From positions 6,634,001 to 6,698,000 of the forward strand of contig OZ020255.1 of assembly GCA_963971285.1 (NCBI GenBank): a stretch of 64,000 nucleotides of DNA, written 5' to 3'. Source of the DNA: Astropecten irregularis (Eukaryota; Echinodermata; Asteroidea; Paxillosida; Astropectinidae). Shown piece after piece: positions 55,701 through 64,000 of this stretch. The position numbers and the translations under genes were made by a program. The stretch's first letter is position 1. The number at the start of each line of letters is the position of its first letter. The notes under the pieces are model-generated. The model saw only the letters and a list, made by a program, of their open reading frames with translations, was not told where the DNA came from and searched no databases.

Positions 55701-56815
55701 CTGAATTGAAATGTTCACAGATGACTGTTACTGTATCTGTCTTGATATTTTTGCCCATTTTAACAAAAGTATGATACTAACTTTAAATAAGTTTTTATCA
55801 ATATATTAAAATAGATAAGGGGAAAAATGAAATCTTTTGATCGCATAATTACTTAGGGAGACTGGTTAGCGTCTGAAACCGATGAACTTGTGATTGGGGG
55901 ACATCGGTCAATAGGGAGACATTTTAGACGTCTCGCTGAAAAAAAATTATTCTCAAAAACTTCTAATATCGGAAATGTTTTCTTTTAATTCTCGTAGTTT
56001 AAAACATTTGTCTAAAAACGTTTGGTTTAGCTGGGTTTCCTAACAAGGAAAAAAAGAACGGTTTATTCTATTTCGCGGGAAAATCTCCCTGATATTACCC
56101 AAAAGTCGTTGATAATTATGTTATCAATAGCAGATAATTTGAACTTTTTCTTGACATGTTTTGTCAAGCAAGGTGAATGGGAGACTTTGGAGAATCAGTC
56201 TTCGTGTCAACAGCGCATGCGCACGCACAACAGCGCAGGCGTAAAACAAAGCGCGCATGCTCACATTTGCGTGCGCGTGCGCTGTTGACTTGAAGAGCGA
56301 TTCTCAAAAGTCTCCGATTGTTAAAACATGGATAGCTGATAGAAATTATCATTCCCGGCGATGTCTCCCAAAAATTTAATTTTCAGAAGATGAACTGTTT
56401 CCCTATTTTGTAAAAAAAATTAGGTGTACTGTACCTGCATCATGTAAAAAACGAACTTGCACATGAAGCTGCCGAAGAGCCAGTTGGGCAACACGGAGAG
56501 CGTCGCAGTGAACGGCGCACAGCACAGCAGGAAAGATATATCGGTGACGGCCAGGTTGACGATGTAGTAGTTGGTGACCGTCTTCATGTGGCCGTGCCGG
56601 ACGATCACGTAGATGACCAGCGAGTTGCCTACCACGCCACACACCGTGATCAGGCCGAAGATGACCGGGATGAGCCAGGCGGCCTGACCGGCCGTGGCGT
56701 GCTCGACGGCCGCCGTGGTCAGGGCTGCTGCTGACGGGAGGGGGATGGTGGAGTCACCGGTGAGGCTAGCATCTGGTCCGCTCGTGGCGGTACTGGTGGT
56801 GGACGTATTCGTCAT
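49086..56815 (-). CDS. Kisspeptin-receptor-like class A GPCR, 3 coding exons
   Basis: Spliced minus-strand gene for a 383-residue seven-helix receptor, with exons 56435-56815, 50204-50339 and 49086-49720. It should sit in the plasma membrane and bind a peptide ligand. Landmarks: Asn3 in NTS (glycosylation), TM1 with [10 protein letters not shown] (Asn64), TM2 [18 protein letters not shown] (Asp92), Cys119 and Cys197 for the extracellular disulfide, DRY at 143-145, TM4 CIWIGSF (Trp171), TM6 CWLP at 275-278, TM7 NPFVY at 316-320, and Cys338 as a possible palmitoylation site. FLLCCxPFTA, FMCKFV and TLTAMSxDR match GPR54/kisspeptin receptors better than galanin or allatostatin-A receptors. This is a recall-based family call with no search. 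The start ATG at 56815 is the first in frame after a stop in exon 1; a farther upstream coding exon is not excluded. Confidence 0.93.
49721..50203. other. GPCR intron 2 with LTR remnant
   Basis: A 483-base intron. The plus-strand segment about 49960-50041 ends in a GCAAT / TGGTGTCAGAAGTGGGAT junction typical of an LTR 3' end followed by a tRNA-primed binding site. Confidence 0.6.
49960..50041 (+). repeat. LTR 3' end and primer-binding-site remnant in GPCR intron 2
   Basis: TGCAAGACAGTGGAGACGGT, CGCACT, spacer, then CAGCAAT / TGGTGTCAGAAGTGGGATAA. The left limit of the LTR is not clear; it may reach back towards 49820. Confidence 0.6.
50204..50339 (-). CDS. GPCR coding exon 2 (TM3-TM4)
   Basis: A 136-base exon between acceptor cctgcag and donor gtaagg. 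It encodes [18 protein letters not shown], the second intracellular loop [16 protein letters not shown], and TM4 [11 protein letters not shown]. It leaves one base of Gly173. The DRY motif directly after TLTAMS is typical of peptide receptors. Confidence 0.93.
51795..52201. repeat. EcoRV-site palindrome array A
   Basis: About 17-18 units of AATAGAGATATCTCTATT, mostly separated by 3 bases (AAC, ACT, AAT, GCA and so on). Each unit is its own reverse complement and holds a GATATC site. Because 21 is a multiple of 3, the array is stop-free in several frames and gives false ORFs reading NRDISI or LIEISL. Confidence 0.95.
52573..52841. repeat. EcoRV-site palindrome array B
   Basis: Twelve units of the same 18-bp palindrome. 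The innermost is set apart by a short spacer with ACCGGAAGTACAC, the others by 3-base spacers such as GTT, ACT, GCT and CTT. Confidence 0.95.
55430..55782 (+). mobile_element. TTAA MITE copy in GPCR intron 1
   Basis: Copy of the family seen at 2550. The left flank has decayed to TTAC; the right TTAA lies at 55783-55786. Confidence 0.82.
56175..56322. mobile_element. CAATGGGAGACTTTGG fold-back, copy 3
   Basis: AATGGGAGACTTTGGAGAAT to ATTCTCAAAAGTCTCCGATT with an inner GCGCATGCGCACGC block. Lies just downstream of GPCR exon 1. Confidence 0.7.
56435..56815 (-). CDS. GPCR coding exon 1 (N-terminus to TM3 start)
   Basis: 127 codons from [16 protein letters not shown] to FVFYMMQ, then donor gtacag; phase 0. 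It contains the Thr/Ser-rich extracellular N-terminus (1-45), TM1 (about 47-71), TM2 (about 83-107) and the first half of TM3. The in-frame frame upstream has no ATG before a TGA, so this start is the simplest. A possible 5' UTR acceptor (ttttcag) ends at 56930. A good donor (AAG then gtgagt) at 57861/57860 could end an upstream non-coding exon. Confidence 0.9.
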
Positions 56816-56974
56816 GGCCGTCCAGACCGGAAGTTCTTCCGGGCACTTCGTTGACGAAACCTTCTGACACGTTCGTTCTGGGTTCACATCACGGTGAGCA
56901 TGCCATGTAACTCAATGTTGACGTATCTCCTGAAAACCAAACACAAAATGTGGAATGGCTAAACTTTGAACAAT

Positions 56975-57120
56975 GTTATGACAATTAAGCACAAGAGAAA
57001 CTGACTCGATTGAATAGTGAACAAAGAAACTGATTGGAGCGGCATTCGAACCAGCGACCACCGGAATACCATACCGGTGCACTACCAAACCAACTGAGAT
57101 GTCTAGCCCTATATTGGCGG
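56975..57120 (-). mobile_element. tRNA-derived SINE, left of a head-to-head pair
   Basis: Same family as the SINE at 30180, more decayed (A box CATCTCAGTTGGTTTGG, B box GGTTCGAATGCC). It starts next to an oppositely oriented copy. Confidence 0.65.
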
Positions 57121-57262
57121 TGTCCAAACTGCCAGTATAGGGCTGGATAGCCTAATTACATGTAGTAGAGTGCTGGTACGGTTTTCCAATTGTCGCTGGT
57201 TCGAATCCCACCACAGGCAATTTTTCCGTTTTTGTTCACTTTTCAATGACAAATTAGTATCA
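57121..57262 (+). mobile_element. tRNA-derived SINE, right of a head-to-head pair
   Basis: Plus-strand copy with AGGGCTGGATAGCC, a TACATGTAG insertion in the A-box region, B box GGTTCGAATCCCACC and the TTTTTGTTCACTTTTCAATG body. With its neighbour it forms an inverted pair about 285 bp long. Confidence 0.65.
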
Positions 57263-57486
57263 TCATATAATATCAACACAATTTCATGCTAAAGCTGCAT
57301 GTACAAGAAAATGTGGACCCGATTCCAAAGTATAATGCTTTATAAATTCTATCGTGACGTGAAAAGCCATTTTTAGCATCGATTTGTTTTTCATTTTGCT
57401 TGATACAATCTCCAAAACGTATGGTTAGGCCTACTTTGGTCCCTTTTCCACAAAAATGTAGCATACAGATGAAATATGTTTAAAAA

Positions 57487-57790
57487 GTGGTTGCTCCAAA
57501 GTACATTACACCTCTAATTGAAGAACGCCATCGACGGCCTGGCTTTACGCACTCCAGGAATTGTCCTCCAAGTTCCATTGACAAGACTGAGGACATACGG
57601 GGACCGTGCCTTCTCATCAGTAGCTCCACGGCTCTGGAATACACTTCCTGGCCTTCTACTCTCAAAGCTTTAAATCCAGCCTCAAAACCTATACCCTTTT
57701 CAGCAATTAAGTGAACTATTGGTGGAGCCAGCGCCTTTGAATGTGTTTATACAGATAAAATGGTGCTATATAAATTATGTGCATCATCAT
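57487..57790 (+). mobile_element. LINE 3' end with (ATC)n tail
   Basis: Encodes TYGDRAFSSVAPRLWNTLPG (from about 57591), the hallmark C-terminal motif of L2/CR1-type LINEs. This is followed by a UTR with GGTGCTATATAAATTATG and a CATCATCATCATCAG tail. Upstream parts are missing. Confidence 0.8.
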
Positions 57791-58164
57791 CATCAGTAAA
57801 CATTCTGCGTATCTTAAATCGTATAACAAGTTGTAATATCCCATAAGAATTTGCACTCACCTTGTACAGTGCCTAAGTGGAATTCGAAGATTCTCGAGAA
57901 TAATGTACTGTATCACTAACTAAAACACATCCGTCTTTCTCCTTCAAGTGCCAACAGTGCTTGTGGCCTACAGCCCCGCCTAGGTACGATGCGTGTGCCC
58001 GCTCGTCTACGCTTTTCCCGCGATCTCCCGCGCGTCATCATCCGAGAGCACATAAATCCCCTCTGGGCTCGCATTCGGCGGATGGCGCGTCGGAATCGTC
58101 CGCAATTTACGACCCGGTCGAGCACGGCGATGACATGTAGGTAATCTGCGAGCATCCATCTCGA

Positions 58165-58503
58165 TTACTTCGGCTTGTGGGTAAAAAGGAAAGAAGAGAA
58201 AACTAGAAATCTTTCTCGAGTCTTGCTTTTGGTGGATATTGAAAAATCTGGCAAAGCAAACAAACGCAACAATTGCTGGCCAAGATGATGTTTTCTCATG
58301 GGATAGACTGGCTTCAGTCCCTTCGAGTGAAATTCAGTCTTCCCGCCGAGTAGGCAACAGATTCGACCACTGACCTTCTTTGTATTCAAGTAATAAAATG
58401 CTGCAAACTGCCCATCAGCCAAAATGACCTGAAATAATAAAATGTTTAGAGTTAGGAGGGCCTGACGCGTTCCGATCCAAGTAGGATCTTTCTCAAAGGC
58501 CAA
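58165..58503 (-). other. Unassigned frame with a spliceable core
   Basis: Minus-strand open frame of 112 codons. Inside it TTATTTCAG / GTCATTTTGGCTGATGGG ... ACAAAGAAG / GTCAGT looks like an acceptor and donor around 54 bases. I recognise no domain. It could be an exon of an unknown gene, a 5' UTR exon, or chance. Confidence 0.2.
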
Positions 58504-59528
58504 AAGGCTTTTTGTATTCGGTTAAAACGACCACTGCAGGGGGTCTAGTCTCCATCTAACCATTGCTCAATAATAATTTGGGAGGCTAATCATCCTTACT
58601 CGCAGCTGGGGTGCTGAAATGCGAAGGATGCGGCTTCAATGTCATCGAGTTGCAGGCTTTCATGGGCGCCCTTGGCTTTCAGCCACATCAACATCAATGA
58701 ACCATTATGGACAATTGATGGCGTTGTGTAAGACGCCATCTTTAAGGATGGGAGTAGACGCCATCTTTAAGGATGGGAGTCAGAAGATACACTTACATGA
58801 TCATGTAGATTAAAATGAAATCAAGAGTTTAATCATCGTGCTTTTGTGACACATTTGAGCATACGTTAGGCCGAGATGTACCCCTAAAGATGGCGTCGAA
58901 ATAGCACCGTCATTTGGTCAAAAATGACCTATTACATGGATCTCTTATCTGAGGACCTCCCCTGCTTCAATACTGTCACAATCTTGTACCTACGTCACCA
59001 GTCATTCAAATACTGAGCGCCAATCCACCTAAACTACACGCAAGGAACTTTTCACGCGGAAACATGCGACGGAAGGACTGGCACAAGTCTATCCTCCACT
59101 CCCGAGACATGATTGACTTTTCATCAGCATGCCATGTTTATGTTTGGAAGGGGAACAATCCGTTTCGAGCTAAACAAGCCATTATTTTTTTTTTCATTTT
59201 GCAGAAGATGAAAGGGACACAGCAAAATTACTGCACTGATTGGAGAGACTATACAATCATGGGCGGGGCTTGGTGGGGAGGCGGGAGGTAAATGGTATAA
59301 ATGGTTGGAGGGCAAAGGTCAAATAACTGGGTCAAGAATCGTTTCACGTACACAATGAAGGCATTGTCCTTTGTTAAAACAATTATATACTCTGCTCAAA
59401 TCTTAGCTCAATCTTAAATTCCGACTATAGCTCCCTGCAGTTAAACAGTGAGCTCTGCTGAAAGTTAAGCCACGCTTCCCAGCTACTGTAGCAAAGTTTA
59501 ACATATTTCGCAAGTTTCGCTGTGATTT

Positions 59529-59675
59529 TTGTTGTATCGTCATACGCCGTCATGCATTTTCGTTGTTTCGTCATGCAACGTCATTTTCGTTAATTGTTTC
59601 GTCATACAACGTCATACATTTTTGTTGTTTCGTCACAAATTTTTCGTTGTTTTGTCATACAACGTCATACGGTCA
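59529..59675. repeat. Degenerate CGTCATACAACGTCAT tandem repeat
   Basis: Words TTTCGTCATACAACGTCATA, TTCGTTGTTTCGTCA and variants recur at roughly 20-45 bp. No flanking ends identified. Confidence 0.6.
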
Positions 59676-59736
59676 AACTTCATACTCCGCGCATGCCATG
59701 GGCGTAGATCATGTTATACATAATTATGTTACAAAA

Positions 59737-60020
59737 TAAGTACATGTATGTCCCGCCCCTAAAAAAGTCCTCCTTAATTGGAACCGATCCACGCAACAAT
59801 AACGTGTGACGTCACATACAGGCTTGCACCAAAGTATAATGCGTGGCATTCTGCATGTGACGTAAGCATTGTTTTTCGTCGCGAAAAGTACTGTGCTAAA
59901 TTATGGATCTAAAATACCTCGTTTTTCTATATACGATATTTTTTAACACAAACAATGAGTTTTATAACAATACAGATGTATTTAACTTCACTTGAGTTTT
60001 GATTACAGTAAACCTTTAAC
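59737..60020 (+). repeat. Duplicated repeat, copy 2
   Basis: Counterpart of 24085-24393, in the same orientation. Confidence 0.65.
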
Positions 60021-60568
60021 ATATTGTGGAAGTACGACCCAGCCACAGGATCATAATTCCCAGGTCTGAGGACTTGTCCATGGCGCAGAGACACCTTAAG
60101 ATGAACCGATCGTATTATAATTATTTTTCGGCGCTGAGAGCTCGCACATTCCCTTTTTTCCTATTTTATACAGCACATTCAACACACTTGATGATAGAAA
60201 CGTCAGGAAAGCGCTGTAATTATGTGACTGCCGATGCGTATTGCTCAACATTATATGTTGCATGCTTTGGACCACTTATTACTTACTATACTTGGCAACT
60301 ATATCAATAACACTGTGACGAAATTATCATCAAAATACACATCTTATATCACTGGTTCTTAGTCTCAGTAATTGCCTGTATTCACTTTGTTTTGCTTAAC
60401 TTATTTAAGATTTAGTTTAGTTTAATTTTATTGTCCAGTTGGAAAATCATCTTGTCTTCATAAACCCAATGAAACGAAATAATCAAAGATAGGCCTTTAT
60501 ACATTAAAGGTACTTTATACATTACTAGTTGTCAAACTGCTTACACCAAATTTCACTTGATACATTAA

Positions 60569-60929
60569 AGGATCGCGGTATAACATACACAAACAGAAAT
60601 CGTCACAGAATACGTATATAATTTTCAGGGTATGAGGATGGTGCTATAGTAGAAACATATTATACAGTTAACATAATTATTTCCGCCTAATTGTGTATTA
60701 TCTAGAAATTAGTCAAACAAAGATCGAAAACAGTTTTGATCTCTGGGTAAGATAAAAAACCATTCTTTACGTTTTATAAAAAAAACTGAGTTGTTTATTT
60801 TGCTATTTTCTCGTGACTCAGATGTCCAATTGAGCTCAAATTTTCACAGTCTTATTATTTCATGTGCATGCTGCATAATATAAAGTGTGAGTGCTGTTAT
60901 GTGACCTTTACCAATTATGTATTATACCT
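60569..60929 (+). mobile_element. TTAA MITE, diverged copy
   Basis: An older member. The TTAA flanks (60565-60568, 60930-60933) and the words AACAGAAATCGTCACAGA and TTTTGATCTCT remain, but the centre is much changed. Confidence 0.65.
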
Positions 60930-61289
60930 TTAACAAAATTTAATACGACAATATTATTATAAACAGTGATTTTTGGAGGCGGTCAAATTTTTTTCCAGTT
61001 TTAAATACACACAACAGCACAACTTTAATCTGAGTTATAGGAGACGAACTGTGGAGGATGAATGATTTGTGGTGCCTAGTTTTGTTCAAGCCTTGATAGA
61101 TTTCAAGCGACGCTCTGCACTTCTTAATTGTATAGTGTTCATTCAATGGGTGATGGGAGGGAGTTGACAGATCAGATGCTTTGGGATCACTTTTTCTTCA
61201 CAAATTCTGTCTAAATCTTTGACTTTTGTACGACCTTTCCCGCTTGTTTTGTTTTGTTTGTTCCCAGCAAAATTAATATCAAACATCGT

Positions 61290-61669
61290 GTTAAAGGCAG
61301 CGTACAGAATTTTCAAGGCCTCCCAAAAATGTTTTGAGTTTGAGTCAGAAAATGGACTCAACCGTTCGTAAACAGTGCAAACAGTCACCGTGAGAAATCT
61401 TGGTTCATCAGATGCTGGGTTTTTCAAGGAAGTCAAGATTTAGTGTCTTTAAAAAAAAAGATCGTTCGTCCGAACGATTTAGTAGCATTTTGAAAGCGTG
61501 GTGTAACCGTGAAGGATTCAGGGGGGGGGGGGAGATTATTTCGGCCGTGTTTCTGCTATGAGATGAACAAATTAGTGTAAAAATGTACATGAAGCAACGT
61601 CTGTAAGGAACCTTCACTTCTGTTTAAGTACCAAATTCAGCCAACTTAAAACGCCGTTGTTTGCAAATC
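61290..61669 (-). repeat. Dispersed repeat hosting palindrome-array copy 2
   Basis: Reverse-strand relative of 17640-18010. Shared words include TTTGGTACTTAAACAGA, CAGACGTTG, TTCATGTAC and ACTGTTTGCACTG-like AT-rich DNA. Frames over both copies differ and show no known domain. The palindrome-array element interrupts this copy at CAAATC; the sequence resumes at 62833. Confidence 0.65.
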
Positions 61670-61700
61670 TATGGCGTGCAAAGTTAACATTTAATCGGGA

Positions 61701-61985
61701 ATAGAGATATCTCTATTAAGAATAGAGATATCTCTATTAAGAATAGAGATATCTCTATTAGAAATAGAGATATCTCTATTAAGAATAGAGATATCTCTAT
61801 TAAGAATAGAGATATCTCTATTAGCAATAGAGATATCTCTATTAGCAATAGAGATATCTCTATTAGCAATAGAGATATCTCTATTAGTAATAGAGATATC
61901 TCTATTAACAATAGAGATATCTCTATTAACAATAGAGATATCTCTATTGTGTACTTCCGGTTTTAATAGAGATATCTCTATTAAT
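61701..61985. repeat. EcoRV-site palindrome array B of copy 2
   Basis: Thirteen units of the 18-bp palindrome, the last isolated by the CGGTTTT-containing spacer. One unit more than in array B of copy 1. Confidence 0.93.
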
Positions 61986-62354
61986 GTTTCCGGTCGGAGT
62001 GGTCGTTGTAACGTCACGCACAATGTCAGTGAGCCAGGGGGCACGCGCATCATATCCCATCATGCATCAAGTCATTTTATTATGTTCGTTATTACATGTT
62101 TTATGCCCAGGCACTTTCAATTAATTTATAATGGCTGGATTAAGGACCGTTTTGGAACGTCGCATACATAGCGAAATTCGCCAGATTAGGCGACATCTCG
62201 ACAGACTGGTACCATAAAAAGATACATAAACTTCCCAGCGTAAACAACTGCGGGAGTACAGTATTAAGACGCGACTTGAAACCCCTCAAGATGATAGAAA
62301 TTTAAACAAAACAAAACGTAGAGGGCGACCTGCTGACGTCGAAAGCTGATTATA

Positions 62355-62812
62355 ATAGAGATATCTCTATTGCGAAATAGAGATATCTCTATTGTGCAAT
62401 AGAGATATCTCTATTGCGAAATAGAGATATCTCTATTAACAATAGAGATATCTCTATTATTAATAGAGATATCTCTATTAGAAATAGAGATATCTCTATT
62501 AGTAATAGAGATATCTCTATTATTAATAGAGATATCTCTATTAATAATAGAGATATCTCTATTGTTAATAGAGATATCTCTATTAATAATAGAGATATCT
62601 CTATTAGAAATAGAGATATCTCTATTACTAATAGAGATATCTCTATTAATAATAGAGATATCTCTATTAACAATAGAGATATCTCTATTATCAATAGAGA
62701 TATCTCTATTTCGGGATTAAATGTTAACTTGGCACGTCTTGTAATAGAGATATCTCTATTGTTAATAGAGATATCTCTATTGTTAATAGAGATATCTCTA
62801 TTCCCGATTAAA
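62355..62812. repeat. EcoRV-site palindrome array A of copy 2
   Basis: About 20 units of AATAGAGATATCTCTATT, with the internal terminal-repeat duplicate (AAGTTAACATTTAATCCCG in reverse) near 62712-62743. Three units lie between that duplicate and the element end, as in copy 1. Confidence 0.93.
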
Positions 62813-63640
62813 TGTTAACTTTGCACGCCATACAAATCCTATAATTATGCTAGTTGAATCCTGTCACCATCTCAGATAATAATTCCTTATTGCACCTTAT
62901 GTCTTTTTTTACGACTCTCTTCCATGCTAAAAAAAAAAAAAATTTTGCTCGGGCTATTTTTGAATGATATTTAGGATGCCGCGTCTCCATATGGTGAGAT
63001 TGGATTGAAGTATGGGCGCTCGGATCCTAAATATATATCCCTATAAGAGTCATCAGGATAAGTGTTTATAATTCACGATACTTTTTATTTTGGCATTTCG
63101 AGGAGAGCTGCCCTTTCAAAATCGAATGCACAACTGACTAAGAAGCTTCATTTTTGAACTGTGATTTGATCACTGAATCCACACGACGGTGGTGCACTTA
63201 TCACAAATTACATGTATAGTACCCTGACTCCTGGTATGTTACGGCATAGTATAATATGGAGGTTGACTGAGCACCATGTCGATAACTCGTCAGTGAAAAA
63301 AAAACATGTATAGTGTACTACTATAGTATACTAGCTGTATCTTTCAACACATGTACTTTATATTAGAGGCATAAAGCCCATAGATAAGTACATGTATGGC
63401 ACAGGGCTTGACAAGCAAGAAAATAATGATTTTTCGGTTTGAAAGCTTTGCAACGAATAATATCCATAATACTTAATAGAGCCATACTGTACAATATGTA
63501 AATTATTTCCTATCTCCTTTCTTGTCTTCTTCTTTTCCAGTCTAAAGCTGGTTGACTTATAGTTTCCTATTTCTTCACACAGCCCTTTGCACAAGCCTTC
63601 ATTTTAATAAAAAATGAGGAAAGCTGCAAAACTCCTTTAT

Positions 63641-64000
63641 AGGTACATGTAGTATCATTCTTTGGTAAGAGACCAAAACAGAAATGTTCACAGATTTACG
63701 TATTAACTTACAGGGTATGAAGATGGTGGTGGTAGAAACATACTGTTAAATTTTTTTCTGCCTGAAATGGTGTATTTATCCAGAAATTAGTCAAACAACG
63801 ACCGAAAATCTTTTTGATCTTTTAAAAGATCAAAAATAAAAGAGGAAACACTTAAGAAATACTGTGGCCGTTTTTCGCTGTTTTCTCAAAAAGTGGGGAC
63901 TGTAATTTTCACAGATGACTATTACTGTATCGTCCTTTACATCTTTGCCCATGAATCTGTATTTCTTTGACAAAAACGAAAGTATGATGATACTACCCTT
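63641..64000 (+). mobile_element. TTAA MITE copy cut by the window edge
   Basis: Starts after TTAT (a decayed TTAA) and runs to the last base, which falls within or just before the right terminal repeat (GATACTACCCTT). Confidence 0.82.

Larger units (their letters stand above)
50340..56434. other. GPCR intron 1
   Basis: A 6.1 kb intron dominated by the palindrome-array element at 51765-52866. It also has poly-C tracts of a degenerate repeat (about 54110-54370), a TTAA MITE (55430-55782) and a fold-back (56175-56322). The stretches 50400-51760 and 52880-54100 are AT-rich and unassigned, apart from an 18-bp tandem pair GGGCACAGCACACACACC near 53269-53304. Confidence 0.6.
61670..62832. mobile_element. 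Palindrome-array element, copy 2 (inverted)
   Basis: A 1163-bp copy in the opposite orientation to the copy at 51765. It has the same TATGGCGTGC ends and the 6-bp duplication CAAATC at 61664-61669 and 62833-62838. Array B (about 61701-61985, 13 units) now comes first, then about 360 bp of unique DNA nearly identical to copy 1, then array A (about 62355-62812, about 20 units). The unit number differs from copy 1 in both arrays, while the unique centre is almost unchanged; this points to array length turnover. Confidence 0.92.
56816..64000. other. Upstream flank of the GPCR, repeat-rich
   Basis: Likely contains the receptor promoter and 5' UTR, but I cannot place the transcription start. Contents: a head-to-head SINE pair (56975-57262), a LINE 3' end (57487-57790), a GC-rich stretch (57915-58160), an unassigned spliceable frame (58165-58503), a degenerate tandem repeat (59529-59675), and a repeat also at 24085 (59737-60020). 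Further right are TTAA MITEs (60569 and 63641), and a repeat (61290-61680) carrying the second palindrome-array element (61670-62832). Confidence 0.6.

Noticed and set aside
57916..58155. 79-residue Arg-rich minus-strand frame as a gene
   Set aside because: GC-rich but with no domain, no good start and no splice partners beyond the possible 5' UTR donor at 57861.

Overview
This is a window of animal nuclear DNA. It holds two spliced protein-coding genes, one tRNA gene and a very dense load of mobile-element remnants. Long introns with GT-AG junctions, a eukaryotic tRNA followed by a T-run, LINE 3' ends, a Penelope-like fragment, tRNA-derived SINEs and many inverted-repeat elements all point to a metazoan. 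The proteins fit a deuterostome. The many TACATGTACA and TAGGCCTA runs, together with a kisspeptin-receptor-like GPCR, make an ambulacrarian (an echinoderm such as a sea star) my best guess. That assignment is inference.

Layout. A tRNA-Asn(GTT) gene lies at 454-527. On the plus strand, nine coding exons from 1878 to 39872 encode a complete 399-residue type II phosphatidylinositol-5-phosphate 4-kinase (PIP4K2); every splice phase joins in frame. On the minus strand, three coding exons from 56815 down to 49086 encode a complete 383-residue class A GPCR, closest in motifs to kisspeptin (GPR54-type) receptors. The two genes converge across about 9.2 kb of repeat-filled DNA (39873-49085). The region 56816-64000 lies upstream of the receptor and contains no confident coding gene.

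Mobile elements explain much of the non-coding DNA. The most striking are two inverted copies (51765-52866 and 61670-62832) of a roughly 1.1 kb element. Each has perfect terminal inverted repeats, a 6-bp target duplication, and two internal arrays of an 18-bp perfect palindrome AATAGAGATATCTCTATT at about 21-bp spacing. An unoccupied relative of the second insertion site lies in the same window, at 17656-17670, and confirms the 6-bp duplication. A second prominent family is a roughly 0.36-0.39 kb TTAA-flanked MITE with ten copies here, nine of them in the same orientation. Other families include GGCTCC-hexamer MITEs, hAT-like and 3-bp-TSD MITEs, fold-back palindromes, SINEs, LINE tails and a Penelope-like GIY-YIG fragment.

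The two genes do not obviously act together: one is an intracellular lipid kinase, the other a cell-surface peptide receptor. One link between gene and transposon stands out: the last codons, stop and 3' flank of the receptor match an LTR/primer-binding-site remnant that recurs in its own intron.
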